Assembly (NCBI GenBank): GCA_964433155.1
Contig: CAYSQE010000001.1
Span: forward strand, 124,001 to 188,000
DNA: 64,000 bases
Direction of reading: 5' to 3'
Source of the DNA: 2-01-FULL-40-13 sp964433155
GTDB taxonomy: Bacteria; Patescibacteriota; Microgenomatia; UBA1406; GWC2-37-13
Made by a program: the position numbers and the translations under genes. The notes below the pieces were generated by a model. It saw only the letters and a program-made list of their open reading frames with translations. It had not been told where the DNA came from and did not search any database. Below are positions 16,283-25,749 of this stretch, piece by piece (the first letter of the stretch is position 1; each line of letters begins with the position of its first letter).

Positions 16283-18535
16283 TTAGGGAGTGGAACTAGG
16301 TGTTGGTTTAAAGAGTAAATCTTTGCATAAGGTTGTATTTTCTGTACCACTCAAAAAATATTCAGTTCTACCAAAATAACATATCTTCTCAACGACATTC
16401 TCTGGCTTTGAATACCACGCGCTGCCATTTCCATATGTTTTAAGTATGTGAGTTATCATCCTATTCCAGATAGGGGCTGCACCTGTGATTCCAGAGGTTA
16501 AACTTCCATTCATGGGCGTATTGTCATTATTCCCAACCCAGACGACCACTAAGAATTCTGGAGTATAGCCAATTGTCCAGTTATCTTTTTTTTGATCTGT
16601 CGTACCGGTCTTTACTGCGACCTTATAACCCGGTATTTCTAAAAGAGATCTCTGACCAAAAGCAAGTTGACGAGCAAAGTTATCAGACAATATATCGCTT
16701 AGGATAAAGGCAATTCCTTCGTTAACAACTTTTGTTCGCGAAGGCGATAACTCACCAATTTTATCTCCGTGAGTATTTTCAAGTTGGACAATATAATTGG
16801 GTGAAACTTTGTATCCCAGATTGGCCAAAGAACCATAGGCGGTTGCCATATCTATCATCTTGACTTCGCCTCCTCCCAAAGTCAGAGATAGGCCAAAACG
16901 TGAAGTATCATCCCAAGTAGTGACACCCATCTTTTGCGCTTGTCTGATAAAGCTGTCTACGCCTATGGTATTTAGAACCTTTACCGCAGGTACATTAAAA
17001 GAGCTTGCAAGCGCCAAACGAACAGGAATTCTTCCGTGAAAACGGCCGTCATAATTAACGGGTGAATACGGCTGGCTGCCGGGAATATGAAACGTAATCG
17101 CCGAATCATCGATTATTGTCGCCGCTGTATAATTCCTTTCAAGCGCCGTTGAATACATTATAGGTTTTATTGAGCTTCCGGGTTGTCTCAATGCAGTTGT
17201 AACATTGAAAGAACCAGAGGGAGAAGCAAAGTAGTCGACAGATCCTACCATGGCAAGAATTTCACCTGTTTGGGGTCTGGTCACAAGAATTGCCCCATTT
17301 GATACGTTGAGAGGTTTTATTTTCTCAATTTCTTCTTTGAGGATTTTTTCGGCTTCAAGCTGCAAGCCTAAATCAAGTGTTGTGGTTACTTTTAGTCCAC
17401 CCTCTTCTACCTGTTTGATACCATAGATATTTTCTAATTGCGATTTCACATAGAAAACGAAGTGAGGCGCTGAGATTCTAGTGGCAAGCGGATTGACATT
17501 TAATCCCGCAAGTTGTGCCTTCAATTCTTCATCTTGGCTAATGAATTTAAGTTGCCGCATAAGAGACAACACCTCATTGCGCCTGGCGATCGCCAAAGCT
17601 GGATTAGTGTATGGGGAATAAAGTGTAGGCGCCTGAGGAAGTCCGGCTAGAAGCGCTGCTTCAGCTAGAGTCAATTCCTTTGCTTGTTTACCAAAATATG
17701 TTTTTGACGCTTCCTCAATACCATAGGAAGAGCCACCATAGGGCACTTGATTCAGGTACATTTCTAATATTTGGTCTTTACTAAAAAGTCTCTCTGTCCA
17801 TAAGGCTAAAATTATCTCTTTTATTTTACGTTCAAAAGTCCTATCAGGAGTCAGTAATGAAGATTTTACTAGTTGTTGTGTGATTGTTGAGCCTCCCTGC
17901 AGGTCACCTTTTATCAGCGTCTCTTTTAATGCTCTAAAAATTCCCCCAACAATTGAGATTCCATTATGACGATAAAATTCCTTGTCTTCTATAGCGATGG
18001 TCGCCTGAGTTACATATAGGGGAACATCTTGGATGCGAATAGGTGTTCTGTTTTGATCACGATAGATTTCGTATAAAAGCTTTCCATTCCTGTCGAATAT
18101 ATGTGTCGAGAGAGCATAATTGATTTTACCAATATTTTGCGGTGAGGGAAGATTTTTGACAAAAATATAAGACTGATAGAAAAAAATCGAACTCAGCGTA
18201 ATTAGAGATCCTAAAACTAGGTATTTTAACTTAAGGCTCAATGATTCGAAGAAATTTAAGTTGACTTTAAATTTTAGGGGTACAGAGGATGGTAGTTTTA
18301 TTTGTGGAAGTTTAATCTTGATCAATCTGAATGACTTATATATATGTTTTATGTATTTATATATATTTAGACTGACTCTTCCAACTAGCATCAAAAATCC
18401 TGAGACAATTCCTCGGGTAGTTTCACCCACAAGAATAAAAAAATTAATCAAAAGATACGCAATTTGAAAGAAAATATCAGATAGTGACTGTAGTAAAAGC
18501 CCAAACCACTTTAGCCTGCCTTTTTTCATGGCCAT
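16283..18535 (-). CDS. Class A penicillin-binding protein (PBP1A type)
   Basis: A 750-aa bifunctional peptidoglycan synthase. The GT51 glycosyltransferase domain has the catalytic A-I-E-D-K-E-F and Q-G-G-S-T-I-T-Q-Q motifs. The transpeptidase domain has P-G-S-S-I-K-P (S-x-x-K), S-S-F-N (S-x-N) and K-T-G-T. Before the usual membrane helix (about 105-125) lies an extra N-terminal stretch with hydrophobic segments in the first 50 residues, so it may have more membrane contacts than usual. The C-terminus ends in a short Pro/Ser/Thr tail. ATG codons at residues 1 and 3 are both possible starts. It is followed by sortase and other envelope genes on the same strand. Confidence 0.92.
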   Translation of the reverse strand: MAMKKGRLKWFGLLLQSLSDIFFQIAYLLINFFILVGETTRGIVSGFLMLVGRVSLNIYKYIKHIYKSFRLIKIKLPQIKLPSSVPLKFKVNLNFFESLSLKLKYLVLGSLITLSSIFFYQSYIFVKNLPSPQNIGKINYALSTHIFDRNGKLLYEIYRDQNRTPIRIQDVPLYVTQATIAIEDKEFYRHNGISIVGGIFRALKETLIKGDLQGGSTITQQLVKSSLLTPDRTFERKIKEIILALWTERLFSKDQILEMYLNQVPYGGSSYGIEEASKTYFGKQAKELTLAEAALLAGLPQAPTLYSPYTNPALAIARRNEVLSLMRQLKFISQDEELKAQLAGLNVNPLATRISAPHFVFYVKSQLENIYGIKQVEEGGLKVTTTLDLGLQLEAEKILKEEIEKIKPLNVSNGAILVTRPQTGEILAMVGSVDYFASPSGSFNVTTALRQPGSSIKPIMYSTALERNYTAATIIDDSAITFHIPGSQPYSPVNYDGRFHGRIPVRLALASSFNVPAVKVLNTIGVDSFIRQAQKMGVTTWDDTSRFGLSLTLGGGEVKMIDMATAYGSLANLGYKVSPNYIVQLENTHGDKIGELSPSRTKVVNEGIAFILSDILSDNFARQLAFGQRSLLEIPGYKVAVKTGTTDQKKDNWTIGYTPEFLVVVWVGNNDNTPMNGSLTSGITGAAPIWNRMITHILKTYGNGSAWYSKPENVVEKICYFGRTEYFLSGTENTTLCKDLLFKPTPSSTP

Positions 18536-18577
18536 TATTTTAACATATACTACAGGTTAAGACAATGACATTTAGGC

Positions 18578-19327
18578 TTACAATTTTCCGGGTAATTTTG
18601 TCAATTTTGCCCTTAAAACGAGTCGTTTCCAGTAGGTACCTGGGGGTACACAGGTAATCAATGTAAGGTAAGATGCATCATTCATTTGCTCTAATACAGA
18701 AATTTGATCAGGGTTAACCACAAAGGTCTCAAATGTCTCATACTCATATTCTTCTTCTTCTACTTTTACTCGTATTTTATCTCCTTTTTCTAAAGAGGGA
18801 AGGTAAGTAAATATTGTAGTGTAATTTTTTGTATTATAAAGCTGGGGTAAAGTAGAATGTCCAAAAATCACAACATTCCCATATTCGCCGGGAAGCGATT
18901 GAGGTAAATAATGTACCAAGCTTTTTTTTAAATCTTCTCCACCTACGATAACCTTGGCGTCTTTGATGTTAAGTTTGGGTATAGAAAGGGAATATTCTTT
19001 TACTTTGATATCGCCGGCTAATCCTTTTTGCGGCTTTGCGGGAAACCAGAGACTGACTTGAGTAAAATCTCTTAGGTTGTTGGAGAATATATTATAATTA
19101 CCTAAAACAGAGTTTGCTTCACTCAAAGAACTTACTATGTGCGATCGGGGAATAGGGCTGAACAGATGCTGCTGAATAAAAATTCGTGAGTATATTTCAA
19201 ATGATACAACTGGATAGAACGACCAAAATAAAAGCAAAGTGCCTACGGTAAGAGAGGCGTAAGAAAAATAATGTATTATTCTTTTTTGCTGAGAGTATTT
19301 TTCCTTTTTATATACATAGAGAGACAT
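18578..19327 (-). CDS. Sortase
   Basis: A 249-aa sortase with an N-terminal membrane segment (about 22-42) and a C-terminal sortase beta-barrel. The catalytic residues are visible: His in F-G-H-S-T, Cys in T-L-I-T-C-V-P and Arg in K-R-L-V-L-R-A. It cleaves LPxTG-type signals and joins proteins to the cell envelope. A candidate substrate ending in L-P-E-T-G plus a hydrophobic tail is encoded at 35723-36376. The subclass is not clear. It directly follows the PilM-like gene (1 bp gap). Confidence 0.9.
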   Translation of the reverse strand: MSLYVYKKEKYSQQKRIIHYFSYASLTVGTLLLFWSFYPVVSFEIYSRIFIQQHLFSPIPRSHIVSSLSEANSVLGNYNIFSNNLRDFTQVSLWFPAKPQKGLAGDIKVKEYSLSIPKLNIKDAKVIVGGEDLKKSLVHYLPQSLPGEYGNVVIFGHSTLPQLYNTKNYTTIFTYLPSLEKGDKIRVKVEEEEYEYETFETFVVNPDQISVLEQMNDASYLTLITCVPPGTYWKRLVLRAKLTKLPGKL

Positions 19328-19328
19328 A

Positions 19329-21356
19329 TTAAAGGCTTGAAATTTTTAGTGTGATATTTTTTTCAAAAAATGGCATCATATTACCAAAAACAGGCAGTTC
19401 TGGTTCTATCTCAAGCTCAAATCCTTCTGCATTGAAACTATTCTTGAGCAGATTTTCCAATGAATTCTTATTTCTACCTTTCACCAGCTTAACGACATCT
19501 TTTTTTGCTATTTCTTGAAGCGATTTTCCCTGCGCTTTAATTTGTATATTTGTCTTATTATCCTGTTGTTCTATCTTGCTTATCTCATATGTTAATTTAT
19601 CTTTTTGCAAAGTGAATCCTTTTTGGAGACTATCTGAAAGAATTTTAGCCAGATAACTATCCAGTTCATCTGTTTGATAAAAGTAAATCGTTTCTTTGAC
19701 TTTCGCCTCAAGGGTGAGTAAACTCGCCTCCTCTCCTATTTCTTTATTAAACTTTGTATCGGTAAAACTTGCTTTTGTTAATTCGTCAATAATTTTCACA
19801 TTAGCCATATTCTCCTTCTGTAAATCTACCTTTTGTCGCTTTGCTTTTTCTATTATTTTATTCTTTAGATCGTCGGCATCTTTTTTTGCGACTGTTTTTA
19901 AATCTTTTTTAGTCCCGCCAGTTAATGAGCTTTCATTTATGGCAAAATAAAGACCGGTTGGAAAATCTTCGATTTTAAACTGTTTACCGCTGCTAAGATT
20001 AGCCTGAGGCCCTATGAGTTGCGCGGTTGCGTTTGTCTTTGTTTTTCCAGGCTGTTTTACTAGACCTCCATTTATGGTCACCACGCTAGCTGAAGCCACT
20101 TTGACTTCCTGATCAAGAATAAATTTTATACCAGCTGAGTCGAGAATTATTCCTTTAGAAAATGCTTTTTCTTTATCATCAAAGTTATGAACCGTTACTG
20201 TGCCGCGAGCTTTCTCTCCTACTTCTTTTTTACCTGTGGTATTTTGAGACTCGGAAAATTCGAATGTCTTTGTGAATGTTTTTAGAGTTACGTCCCTCTC
20301 TGTCAAACCTACATCCTTTTTTATCGTTTGAGATGGAAGAAATATTGTTAATTTAGCTTTATGAAGAAGCAGTTCATTGAGAAACAACCCTATGACAACA
20401 AAAGCCAAACCCAAAAGAATTATTAATTTTTTAGAAACTATTCGCGGAATTAAACTTAATTTATCAATAAAGGATGATAGTCCCTGTCTCATGAAAGAAA
20501 ATGAGATCTGCATCGACGGCTTGGCTGCCCGATTTGAATCAAACGTTTTTTCACCTATTTCTTCACCGATTACAAAACCCAAAACGTTTTGTGGCGACTT
20601 TTTCTCCTCAAATTCGACATTGGTTTTCTTTTTGCTAAACTGTTCGCCAAAGACGCTCAATAACCCTTGAATTATCTCATGCTCTTTAACTATCTGCACG
20701 CGGGGGAGCTGAATAAATAATTCTTCACTCCATCTGTGGGTAACAATTTGGGTGGCTTCATCTTCTAGATCTTTTGAATTGTATAAAATGATACGGGAAG
20801 GCAATAAAAACTTACCTTTTACTTCCTGAAAACACATTACTAAATCATCGATAAGATTATCGGTGTGGGCTATAATTTTGGAATATGCTAAAGTTCCACG
20901 TTTGTAAATAAAAACCGACAGGTCCGCTGAATTTAGTTCGATCAAAACGGCGGTAAGCGGAAGCTCTTCCTTTTTCTCAAGATAATTTACCACAGCTTCA
21001 TAGCACTCAATGTATCCCAGAGCTTTAAGCTCTAGTTTTTTAACCAGATTCTTAACCGTGTGGAGATACATTTTTTTAATCTCTTTTGACTTTTCATCGA
21101 TAAAATGGGAATAGACAAAAAATATTGTTTCATCAAGATGAACTTTTGTCCGTCCCTCTAATTTAAGAATTAGTTCATCAACGTCTTCTGTCAGATTGTC
21201 CCAACTATTGGAATAAGAAAATTTTTCTTCATCAACTAAGACTAACCGCGAATCTACCATCTTTATCGCTATTCCAATTCCTTCTTTTTCCTTTAAAAAA
21301 AGGCCAAAAAAAATTTTGCTTTGTCTCTCTTGTTTAGAAAAGAATGGAAACTGCAT
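19329..21356 (-). CDS. PilM/FtsA-like domain fused to a membrane helix and a baseplate-J-like domain
   Basis: About 675 aa. The N-terminal 250 residues resemble a degenerate actin-like PilM/FtsA fold. A single membrane helix (about 320-340) follows. The C-terminal half contains a G-T-V-T-V-H-N segment, a G-I-I-L-D-S-A-G-I-K-F strand and a T-G-G-T-K-K-D region reminiscent of baseplate J-like proteins. The start at 21356 is preferred because it directly follows the upstream stop; a TTG 24 bases earlier overlaps it. Probably a cytoplasm-to-surface envelope protein. No ATP-binding signature is convincing, so ATPase activity is doubtful. Confidence 0.55.
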   Translation of the reverse strand: MQFPFFSKQERQSKIFFGLFLKEKEGIGIAIKMVDSRLVLVDEEKFSYSNSWDNLTEDVDELILKLEGRTKVHLDETIFFVYSHFIDEKSKEIKKMYLHTVKNLVKKLELKALGYIECYEAVVNYLEKKEELPLTAVLIELNSADLSVFIYKRGTLAYSKIIAHTDNLIDDLVMCFQEVKGKFLLPSRIILYNSKDLEDEATQIVTHRWSEELFIQLPRVQIVKEHEIIQGLLSVFGEQFSKKKTNVEFEEKKSPQNVLGFVIGEEIGEKTFDSNRAAKPSMQISFSFMRQGLSSFIDKLSLIPRIVSKKLIILLGLAFVVIGLFLNELLLHKAKLTIFLPSQTIKKDVGLTERDVTLKTFTKTFEFSESQNTTGKKEVGEKARGTVTVHNFDDKEKAFSKGIILDSAGIKFILDQEVKVASASVVTINGGLVKQPGKTKTNATAQLIGPQANLSSGKQFKIEDFPTGLYFAINESSLTGGTKKDLKTVAKKDADDLKNKIIEKAKRQKVDLQKENMANVKIIDELTKASFTDTKFNKEIGEEASLLTLEAKVKETIYFYQTDELDSYLAKILSDSLQKGFTLQKDKLTYEISKIEQQDNKTNIQIKAQGKSLQEIAKKDVVKLVKGRNKNSLENLLKNSFNAEGFELEIEPELPVFGNMMPFFEKNITLKISSL

Positions 21357-21357
21357 A

Positions 21358-22821
21358 TTATTGAATCTTATATTTTTCAAATATCTGACTTACGCCATGA
21401 GATGCTGTATTTAGTGCGTCTGAATAGGAAATCCCTTCAACTGTGGCATTCACGGCATTTTCTAGGTACTGTATGATTTCATCATTGAGGCCATTGTCAA
21501 AAGTTCTAGAAATTACTGGCAGTGAGGTGTATGAATTTGCTTGTTTTATCACTGCGCCAACATATTCATTTTGTGACAAAAGCGATCCTAAGTCAACTCG
21601 AGAATAGGGTTCACCAAAAAGGCGAACTTTTGCTTCATTTTCATAAAGTTTTGTAAGAACGTCTTTTTCAACCAGGTAACGAACAAGTTTCCAAGCTTCT
21701 ATCTGATTTTTGCTGTATCGAGATACACCCTCAGCCCAATAATTTGCGATTGATATTTGAGCTGCTTCTGGAACATTTGGTACAGGTGCTACTTTTAACT
21801 GCAAGTCCGGGTTTGCATTTTTTATCACAAGTATCTCCCAAGAAGGAACAAAAATCATAGCAACTTTTTCTTGAATAAAACTACTCACTGAATTTGGCAT
21901 AGTTTCGTCCCAGAAGTTATTTGGTGGTTCAGCAAATTTGCGAAAGCTTTCCAATGCTCCCGCAGCTTCCGGTTGATTAAGACTTTTAAGATCGGCGCCA
22001 TTTTGGAGCAGCATCAAACCTAAAATATCGGAAAAGTGATCTACGTTAGAAGCTAAACCAAGGGCTATTCCTGAAGTCACCAATTGACCATCTGTATTTT
22101 TTACCGTTAGTTTTGTAACTGCGTCGGTCAAGTCATCCCAGGTCGAAGGAGGTGACACTATTCCAGCTTTTTTGAAAAGTCCGTCGTTATAAATTAGGAC
22201 AAGCCCGTCGATATAAAGCGGTATTCCATAGTATGATTCTCCGATCTTTAAGTCTTTCTGATGAATAGGATAAAAAGTTTTTTCAAATTCACTATTGCTC
22301 ATTATTTTTTGTGGTAAAGCAGAGACGACGTCCTTTATTTCAGGAAGCCAGGTATTGTGAAAACGAAAAATGTCTGGCCCCTGGCCGTTTTTGCTTCGAG
22401 CCAGAAGCTTCTCTCTGTACTGCGTAGAAACCATTTTTTGATAGTCTATTTTCACATTTTGGTTTTTACGCTGGTACTCCTCAAGGATAGGGGCTATTAT
22501 TTCTTTCTCCTCCCACAAACCCCAATAGATAAGCTTTACTTCTTTGGAAGGACCTGCTCTAAATAATAATCGAAGCAAAAAAAACAGGATTACCAGGAAA
22601 AAAATCACACCGCCACCAATGATAAAGTATTTAGTTCTACTTTCTTCGTAGACAACAGGCGGCATCTCAGGTGGAATTTCAGAGCTAACTGGCTTGACTT
22701 CTTCACCTGTCGCTGCAACGATCTCAGGAGCTACTTCTTCTGGCTTCAATTCCTCCTCAGGAACCGATTCAAAGATCGGTCTCGGTTGATTTTCATCTGG
22801 ATTTTTTTTATCATCATCCAT
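21358..22821 (-). CDS. Membrane-anchored extracellular solute-binding protein (family 1)
   Basis: A 487-aa protein with an acidic, proline-rich cytoplasmic N-terminus of about 65 residues, one membrane helix (about 70-92) and a family 1 solute-binding domain. The core resembles sugar-binding proteins (I-Y-W-G-L-W-E-E near the start, and a late A-N-Y-W-A-E-G-V motif). No lipobox is present and no ABC permease or ATPase genes are nearby, so transport is not shown. It may sense or present a ligand at the surface. Its ATG lies only 7 bp from the ATG of the divergent vanW-like gene. Confidence 0.8.
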   Translation of the reverse strand: MDDDKKNPDENQPRPIFESVPEEELKPEEVAPEIVAATGEEVKPVSSEIPPEMPPVVYEESRTKYFIIGGGVIFFLVILFFLLRLLFRAGPSKEVKLIYWGLWEEKEIIAPILEEYQRKNQNVKIDYQKMVSTQYREKLLARSKNGQGPDIFRFHNTWLPEIKDVVSALPQKIMSNSEFEKTFYPIHQKDLKIGESYYGIPLYIDGLVLIYNDGLFKKAGIVSPPSTWDDLTDAVTKLTVKNTDGQLVTSGIALGLASNVDHFSDILGLMLLQNGADLKSLNQPEAAGALESFRKFAEPPNNFWDETMPNSVSSFIQEKVAMIFVPSWEILVIKNANPDLQLKVAPVPNVPEAAQISIANYWAEGVSRYSKNQIEAWKLVRYLVEKDVLTKLYENEAKVRLFGEPYSRVDLGSLLSQNEYVGAVIKQANSYTSLPVISRTFDNGLNDEIIQYLENAVNATVEGISYSDALNTASHGVSQIFEKYKIQ

Positions 22822-22828
22822 AACAATT

Positions 22829-24226
22829 ATGATATCAAATCATAAGCTCGTAAAGGTTGTCATTTTAGCATCAGCGATAATTTTTTTTCTCTCTGTTTTT
22901 ACTTTTGCAAAAATCGTGCAGGAAGAAAGATCGCTTGAGGGAAAAATATATCCAAACGTTATCGTCAATAATATCAATTTTGGTCGAGAACAAAAATCTG
23001 AAGTCGAAAAATATTTTGAAAATCTTAATAGTAATTTTCATAAAATCTCAATCATCGTTTTCTATCAAAATGACCCTGTGGCGACCTTTTCAGGCACACA
23101 ACTGGGTTTAGGATATGATGCAAAAGGAATTGCTGACAGAGCTTATTTGATTGGCAGATCTTCCAATCTCACATCTCGAGTTTATCAGAAAATCTCGTCA
23201 GTCTTAAACTGGCAAAAATATAAGTTCTCGATAGGAGTCGACTATGATAGAACTCCTGTACATGAATTTATCTTGGACTTTAAAGAAAAATATGATAAAC
23301 CAGCTAAAAACGCATTATTTAATTTTGAAAATGGGCGTGTAGTAAGCTTTAGGCAAGAAGAAAGCGGTCAGGAAATTGAAAAGACTAAATTTTTGTCTGA
23401 TTTTGACGGTATCATATCAAATCTCGAAAAAAGAGTTGAGGATAGAACTATTTCTTTATCCTTACAAACAATTCAACCAGAAATTACTTTAGCCAAGGCA
23501 AACGATTTTGGGATTGAAGAGCTTATAGCCGAAGGTAAATCTGATTTCAGTCACTCAATTCCAGGCCGTATCCATAATATTGTTCTTGCTGCTTCTAAAT
23601 TTAATGGCATTCTTATTCCAAAAGGTAAAGTTTTTTCTTTTAATGAAGCTGTCGGTGATATTTCTTCTTTAACCGGATATCAACTCGCCTACATAATAAA
23701 ATCAGGCAAGACTGTATTGGGAGATGGAGGGGGAGTCTGTCAGGTCTCAACAACTTTATTTCGCGCGGCTCTTAATGCCGGCTTACCAATCGTCGAACGG
23801 ACTGCTCATGCCTATAGAGTCGGCTATTATGAGAATGATTCAAAACCGGGATTTGATGCAACCGTCTATGCTCCTTCTCCTGATTTAAAAATAAAGAATG
23901 ACACATTGGCTTCTATACTGGTCCAGACTGAAGTTGATCAAGACAAAAGTCTCCTATTTTTCCGATTTTATGGAAAAAAAGATGCAAGAAAAGTAGAGAT
24001 ATCCCAGGTTACTGTCTATGATGCAACCCCACCACTTCCGGAAATCCGCCAGGATGATCCAACTCTAAAAAAGGGGGTCGTCAGACAAGTTGACTTTCCT
24101 GCCTGGGGAGCAAAAGCAGTCTTTGATTATAAAGTTACTAATAATAATCAGACTACCTTTGAAAAAAAATTCCTCTCTGTCTACCGCCCCTGGCAATCTG
24201 TATATCTTGTCGGAACCGCTGAATAA
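22829..24226 (+). CDS. VanW family envelope protein with YoaR-like domain
   Basis: A 465-aa protein with an N-terminal membrane anchor (about 10-28). A PG-binding-4/YoaR-like region follows (roughly 60-220). The VanW core has G-G-G-V-C-Q-V-S-T-T-L-F, then E-R-T-A-H-A-Y-R-V and F-D-A-T-V-Y. VanW proteins are common in bacteria with peptidoglycan and are linked to vancomycin operons in some hosts, but their reaction is unknown. No vanHAX genes are near, so resistance should not be inferred. Divergent from the solute-binding protein gene. Confidence 0.85.
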   Translation: MISNHKLVKVVILASAIIFFLSVFTFAKIVQEERSLEGKIYPNVIVNNINFGREQKSEVEKYFENLNSNFHKISIIVFYQNDPVATFSGTQLGLGYDAKGIADRAYLIGRSSNLTSRVYQKISSVLNWQKYKFSIGVDYDRTPVHEFILDFKEKYDKPAKNALFNFENGRVVSFRQEESGQEIEKTKFLSDFDGIISNLEKRVEDRTISLSLQTIQPEITLAKANDFGIEELIAEGKSDFSHSIPGRIHNIVLAASKFNGILIPKGKVFSFNEAVGDISSLTGYQLAYIIKSGKTVLGDGGGVCQVSTTLFRAALNAGLPIVERTAHAYRVGYYENDSKPGFDATVYAPSPDLKIKNDTLASILVQTEVDQDKSLLFFRFYGKKDARKVEISQVTVYDATPPLPEIRQDDPTLKKGVVRQVDFPAWGAKAVFDYKVTNNNQTTFEKKFLSVYRPWQSVYLVGTAE

Positions 24227-24318
24227 ATATCATTGCTTTTTGACTTTTGGTTTTCAGATGTTAGAATTACCTACATATCAAATACTTACAGAGTCGGTCA
24301 GATTTAAAAAGAAAAGTC

Positions 24319-25677
24319 TTGCAACAATGCACGCAAGCCTTCAAAGCAAAATTCCTTCGCCGTGTGGGACTTGAATCTGCTCTTATTGGAATTGAGTCTG
24401 AGTTTCCTTTGGTAGATAAAGAAGGGAATGCTGCACTCAAAGAAATCGTCGTAAAAGCTTTCAATCATTTTAAAAAGAAAGGCTGGAAGGCTGTCATTGA
24501 TTCAGGAACAAAACAAATAGTTGGGGTAACAAAACGAATAAATGGATTTGATGTTGCTTTCGGAACTGATGTTGGCGATAGAATTATCGAAGTCGCTCTT
24601 CCACCTGCAAAAACACTTTTTGATGCGCTTCGTTACAGATCTAAAATATTAAAACCAATTGTAAAATTTTTTAATAAACACGATACATATTTGCTTGGAT
24701 ATGGAATTCTTCCTAAAGAACAACCTCACAAAAATCTTATGGCAAATAAAGGAAGATATATTTTCCTTGAACAAGACAGCGGCAATACATTCGTACCGAA
24801 AAAACAAGGGGTAGACTTGCATGTTTTTACCTTACCCACTGCTTCACAAACTCATATTCAAGTAGATAGAAACAATGCTATCAACGCCATGAATGTATTG
24901 AATGCTCTGTCTGGTGTTTTTCTTTTCTTAGGGGCTAATTCTCCCATTTGGCAGGGTGATATTCATTCCAAAGGAATCCGCGCGATCCGCGAATGGCTTT
25001 GGGAAGTTGGTTGGCCAACACGTCCAAACCAGATTGGGATGCTAAAACCAATAAAGAATTTCGAAGCATATATTAATCATCTCGCATCATTTAAACCTCA
25101 AATGGTCAAACGAGGTTATGAATACTTTTCACTTTTGAATACAACAAAAACATTCGCTGACCTACTAGTTAAAAAAAATGTTACAGCAAAGACAGTAAAA
25201 GGAGAAAAAATAGATATTGAAATAAAACTTGATGATATCTGTTTTGTTGGTGGTTTTGCTTGGCATAATGCTCGAATTACAAGTTATGGCACAGTGGAAT
25301 CTAGAATATGTTGTCAGCAATTACCATCAGAACCATTGGCTATTTCTGCACTTACTCTTGGATTAATCTCTAACTTAAAAAAATCAAATAAACTTATTAA
25401 GAAAAAAAACTTTCTCTTTTGGAAAAAATTAAGAAGAACAGCTCTCATAAGTAGACTTGAAAATCATGATCATTATGTTCTTTCAAAAGATGTTTTAACC
25501 ATAGCAAAAGAGGGATTAAAAAAACGGAATCATGGAGAAGAAATTTTCTTAGAACCTCTGTTTAAAAGGCTCAAAGACAAAAAGGCGCCGGCAGATGACA
25601 TCATAAAACACTTCAATAAAGGAGGAATAAATTCTCTGGTTGAGTTTACCATGATCACACTAGCTTCTTTAATTTGA
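24319..25677 (+). CDS. Glutamate--cysteine ligase family protein (GCS2)
   Basis: About 452 aa with GCS2-family motifs: G-I-E-S-E-F-P-L near the N-terminus, a D-R-I-I-E-V stretch, Q-T-H-I-Q-V-D in the middle and Y-G-T-V-E-S-R late. Such enzymes join glutamate to cysteine or act as carboxylate-amine ligases (YbdK, EgtA-like); the substrate cannot be chosen here. The frame has no ATG at its start and opens at a TTG. An ATG at 24258 lies in the neighbouring frame and would join this frame after one indel in the A-rich run at 24304-24315. Either an alternative start or a frameshift is possible. Confidence 0.75.
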   Translation: MQQCTQAFKAKFLRRVGLESALIGIESEFPLVDKEGNAALKEIVVKAFNHFKKKGWKAVIDSGTKQIVGVTKRINGFDVAFGTDVGDRIIEVALPPAKTLFDALRYRSKILKPIVKFFNKHDTYLLGYGILPKEQPHKNLMANKGRYIFLEQDSGNTFVPKKQGVDLHVFTLPTASQTHIQVDRNNAINAMNVLNALSGVFLFLGANSPIWQGDIHSKGIRAIREWLWEVGWPTRPNQIGMLKPIKNFEAYINHLASFKPQMVKRGYEYFSLLNTTKTFADLLVKKNVTAKTVKGEKIDIEIKLDDICFVGGFAWHNARITSYGTVESRICCQQLPSEPLAISALTLGLISNLKKSNKLIKKKNFLFWKKLRRTALISRLENHDHYVLSKDVLTIAKEGLKKRNHGEEIFLEPLFKRLKDKKAPADDIIKHFNKGGINSLVEFTMITLASLI

Positions 25678-25680
25678 AAA

Positions 25681-25730
25681 TATTCGGCAAGATCTGGCAA
25701 GATTAGGTAATATTCGGCAACATTTGGCAA
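25681..25730 (+). repeat. Five tandem 10-bp repeats before the Fic gene
   Basis: Units TATTCGGCAA, GATCTGGCAA, GATTAGGTAA, TATTCGGCAA, CATTTGGCAA, with a weaker sixth unit merging into the promoter. The consensus is roughly NATTYGGCAA. The 10-bp period is one helical turn, so a protein would meet every copy on the same face. They start 3 bp after the upstream stop codon and end about 8 bp before the extended -10 box of the Fic gene. Best read as an operator array. Confidence 0.75.
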
Positions 25731-25734
25731 AATA

Positions 25735-25743
25735 TGCTAGTAT
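25735..25743 (+). promoter_or_regulatory. Extended -10 promoter of the Fic gene
   Basis: TGC-TAGTAT (TGn plus -10 hexamer at 25738-25743), with 6 bases to the ATG. Transcription would start at the start codon. The -35 region falls inside the 10-bp repeats, so bound protein would occlude it. Confidence 0.55.
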
Positions 25744-25749
25744 TACTTC

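Noticed and set aside
21358..22821. Binding protein of a complete ABC sugar transporter
   Set aside because: No permease or ATPase genes around it and no lipobox; it is anchored by its own helix.
22829..24226. Vancomycin resistance gene
   Set aside because: VanW alone does not give resistance, and no vanH, vanA or vanX homologues are present.
25681..25740. CRISPR-like array
   Set aside because: The 10-bp units are contiguous with no spacers, and no cas genes are near; they fit operator repeats instead.
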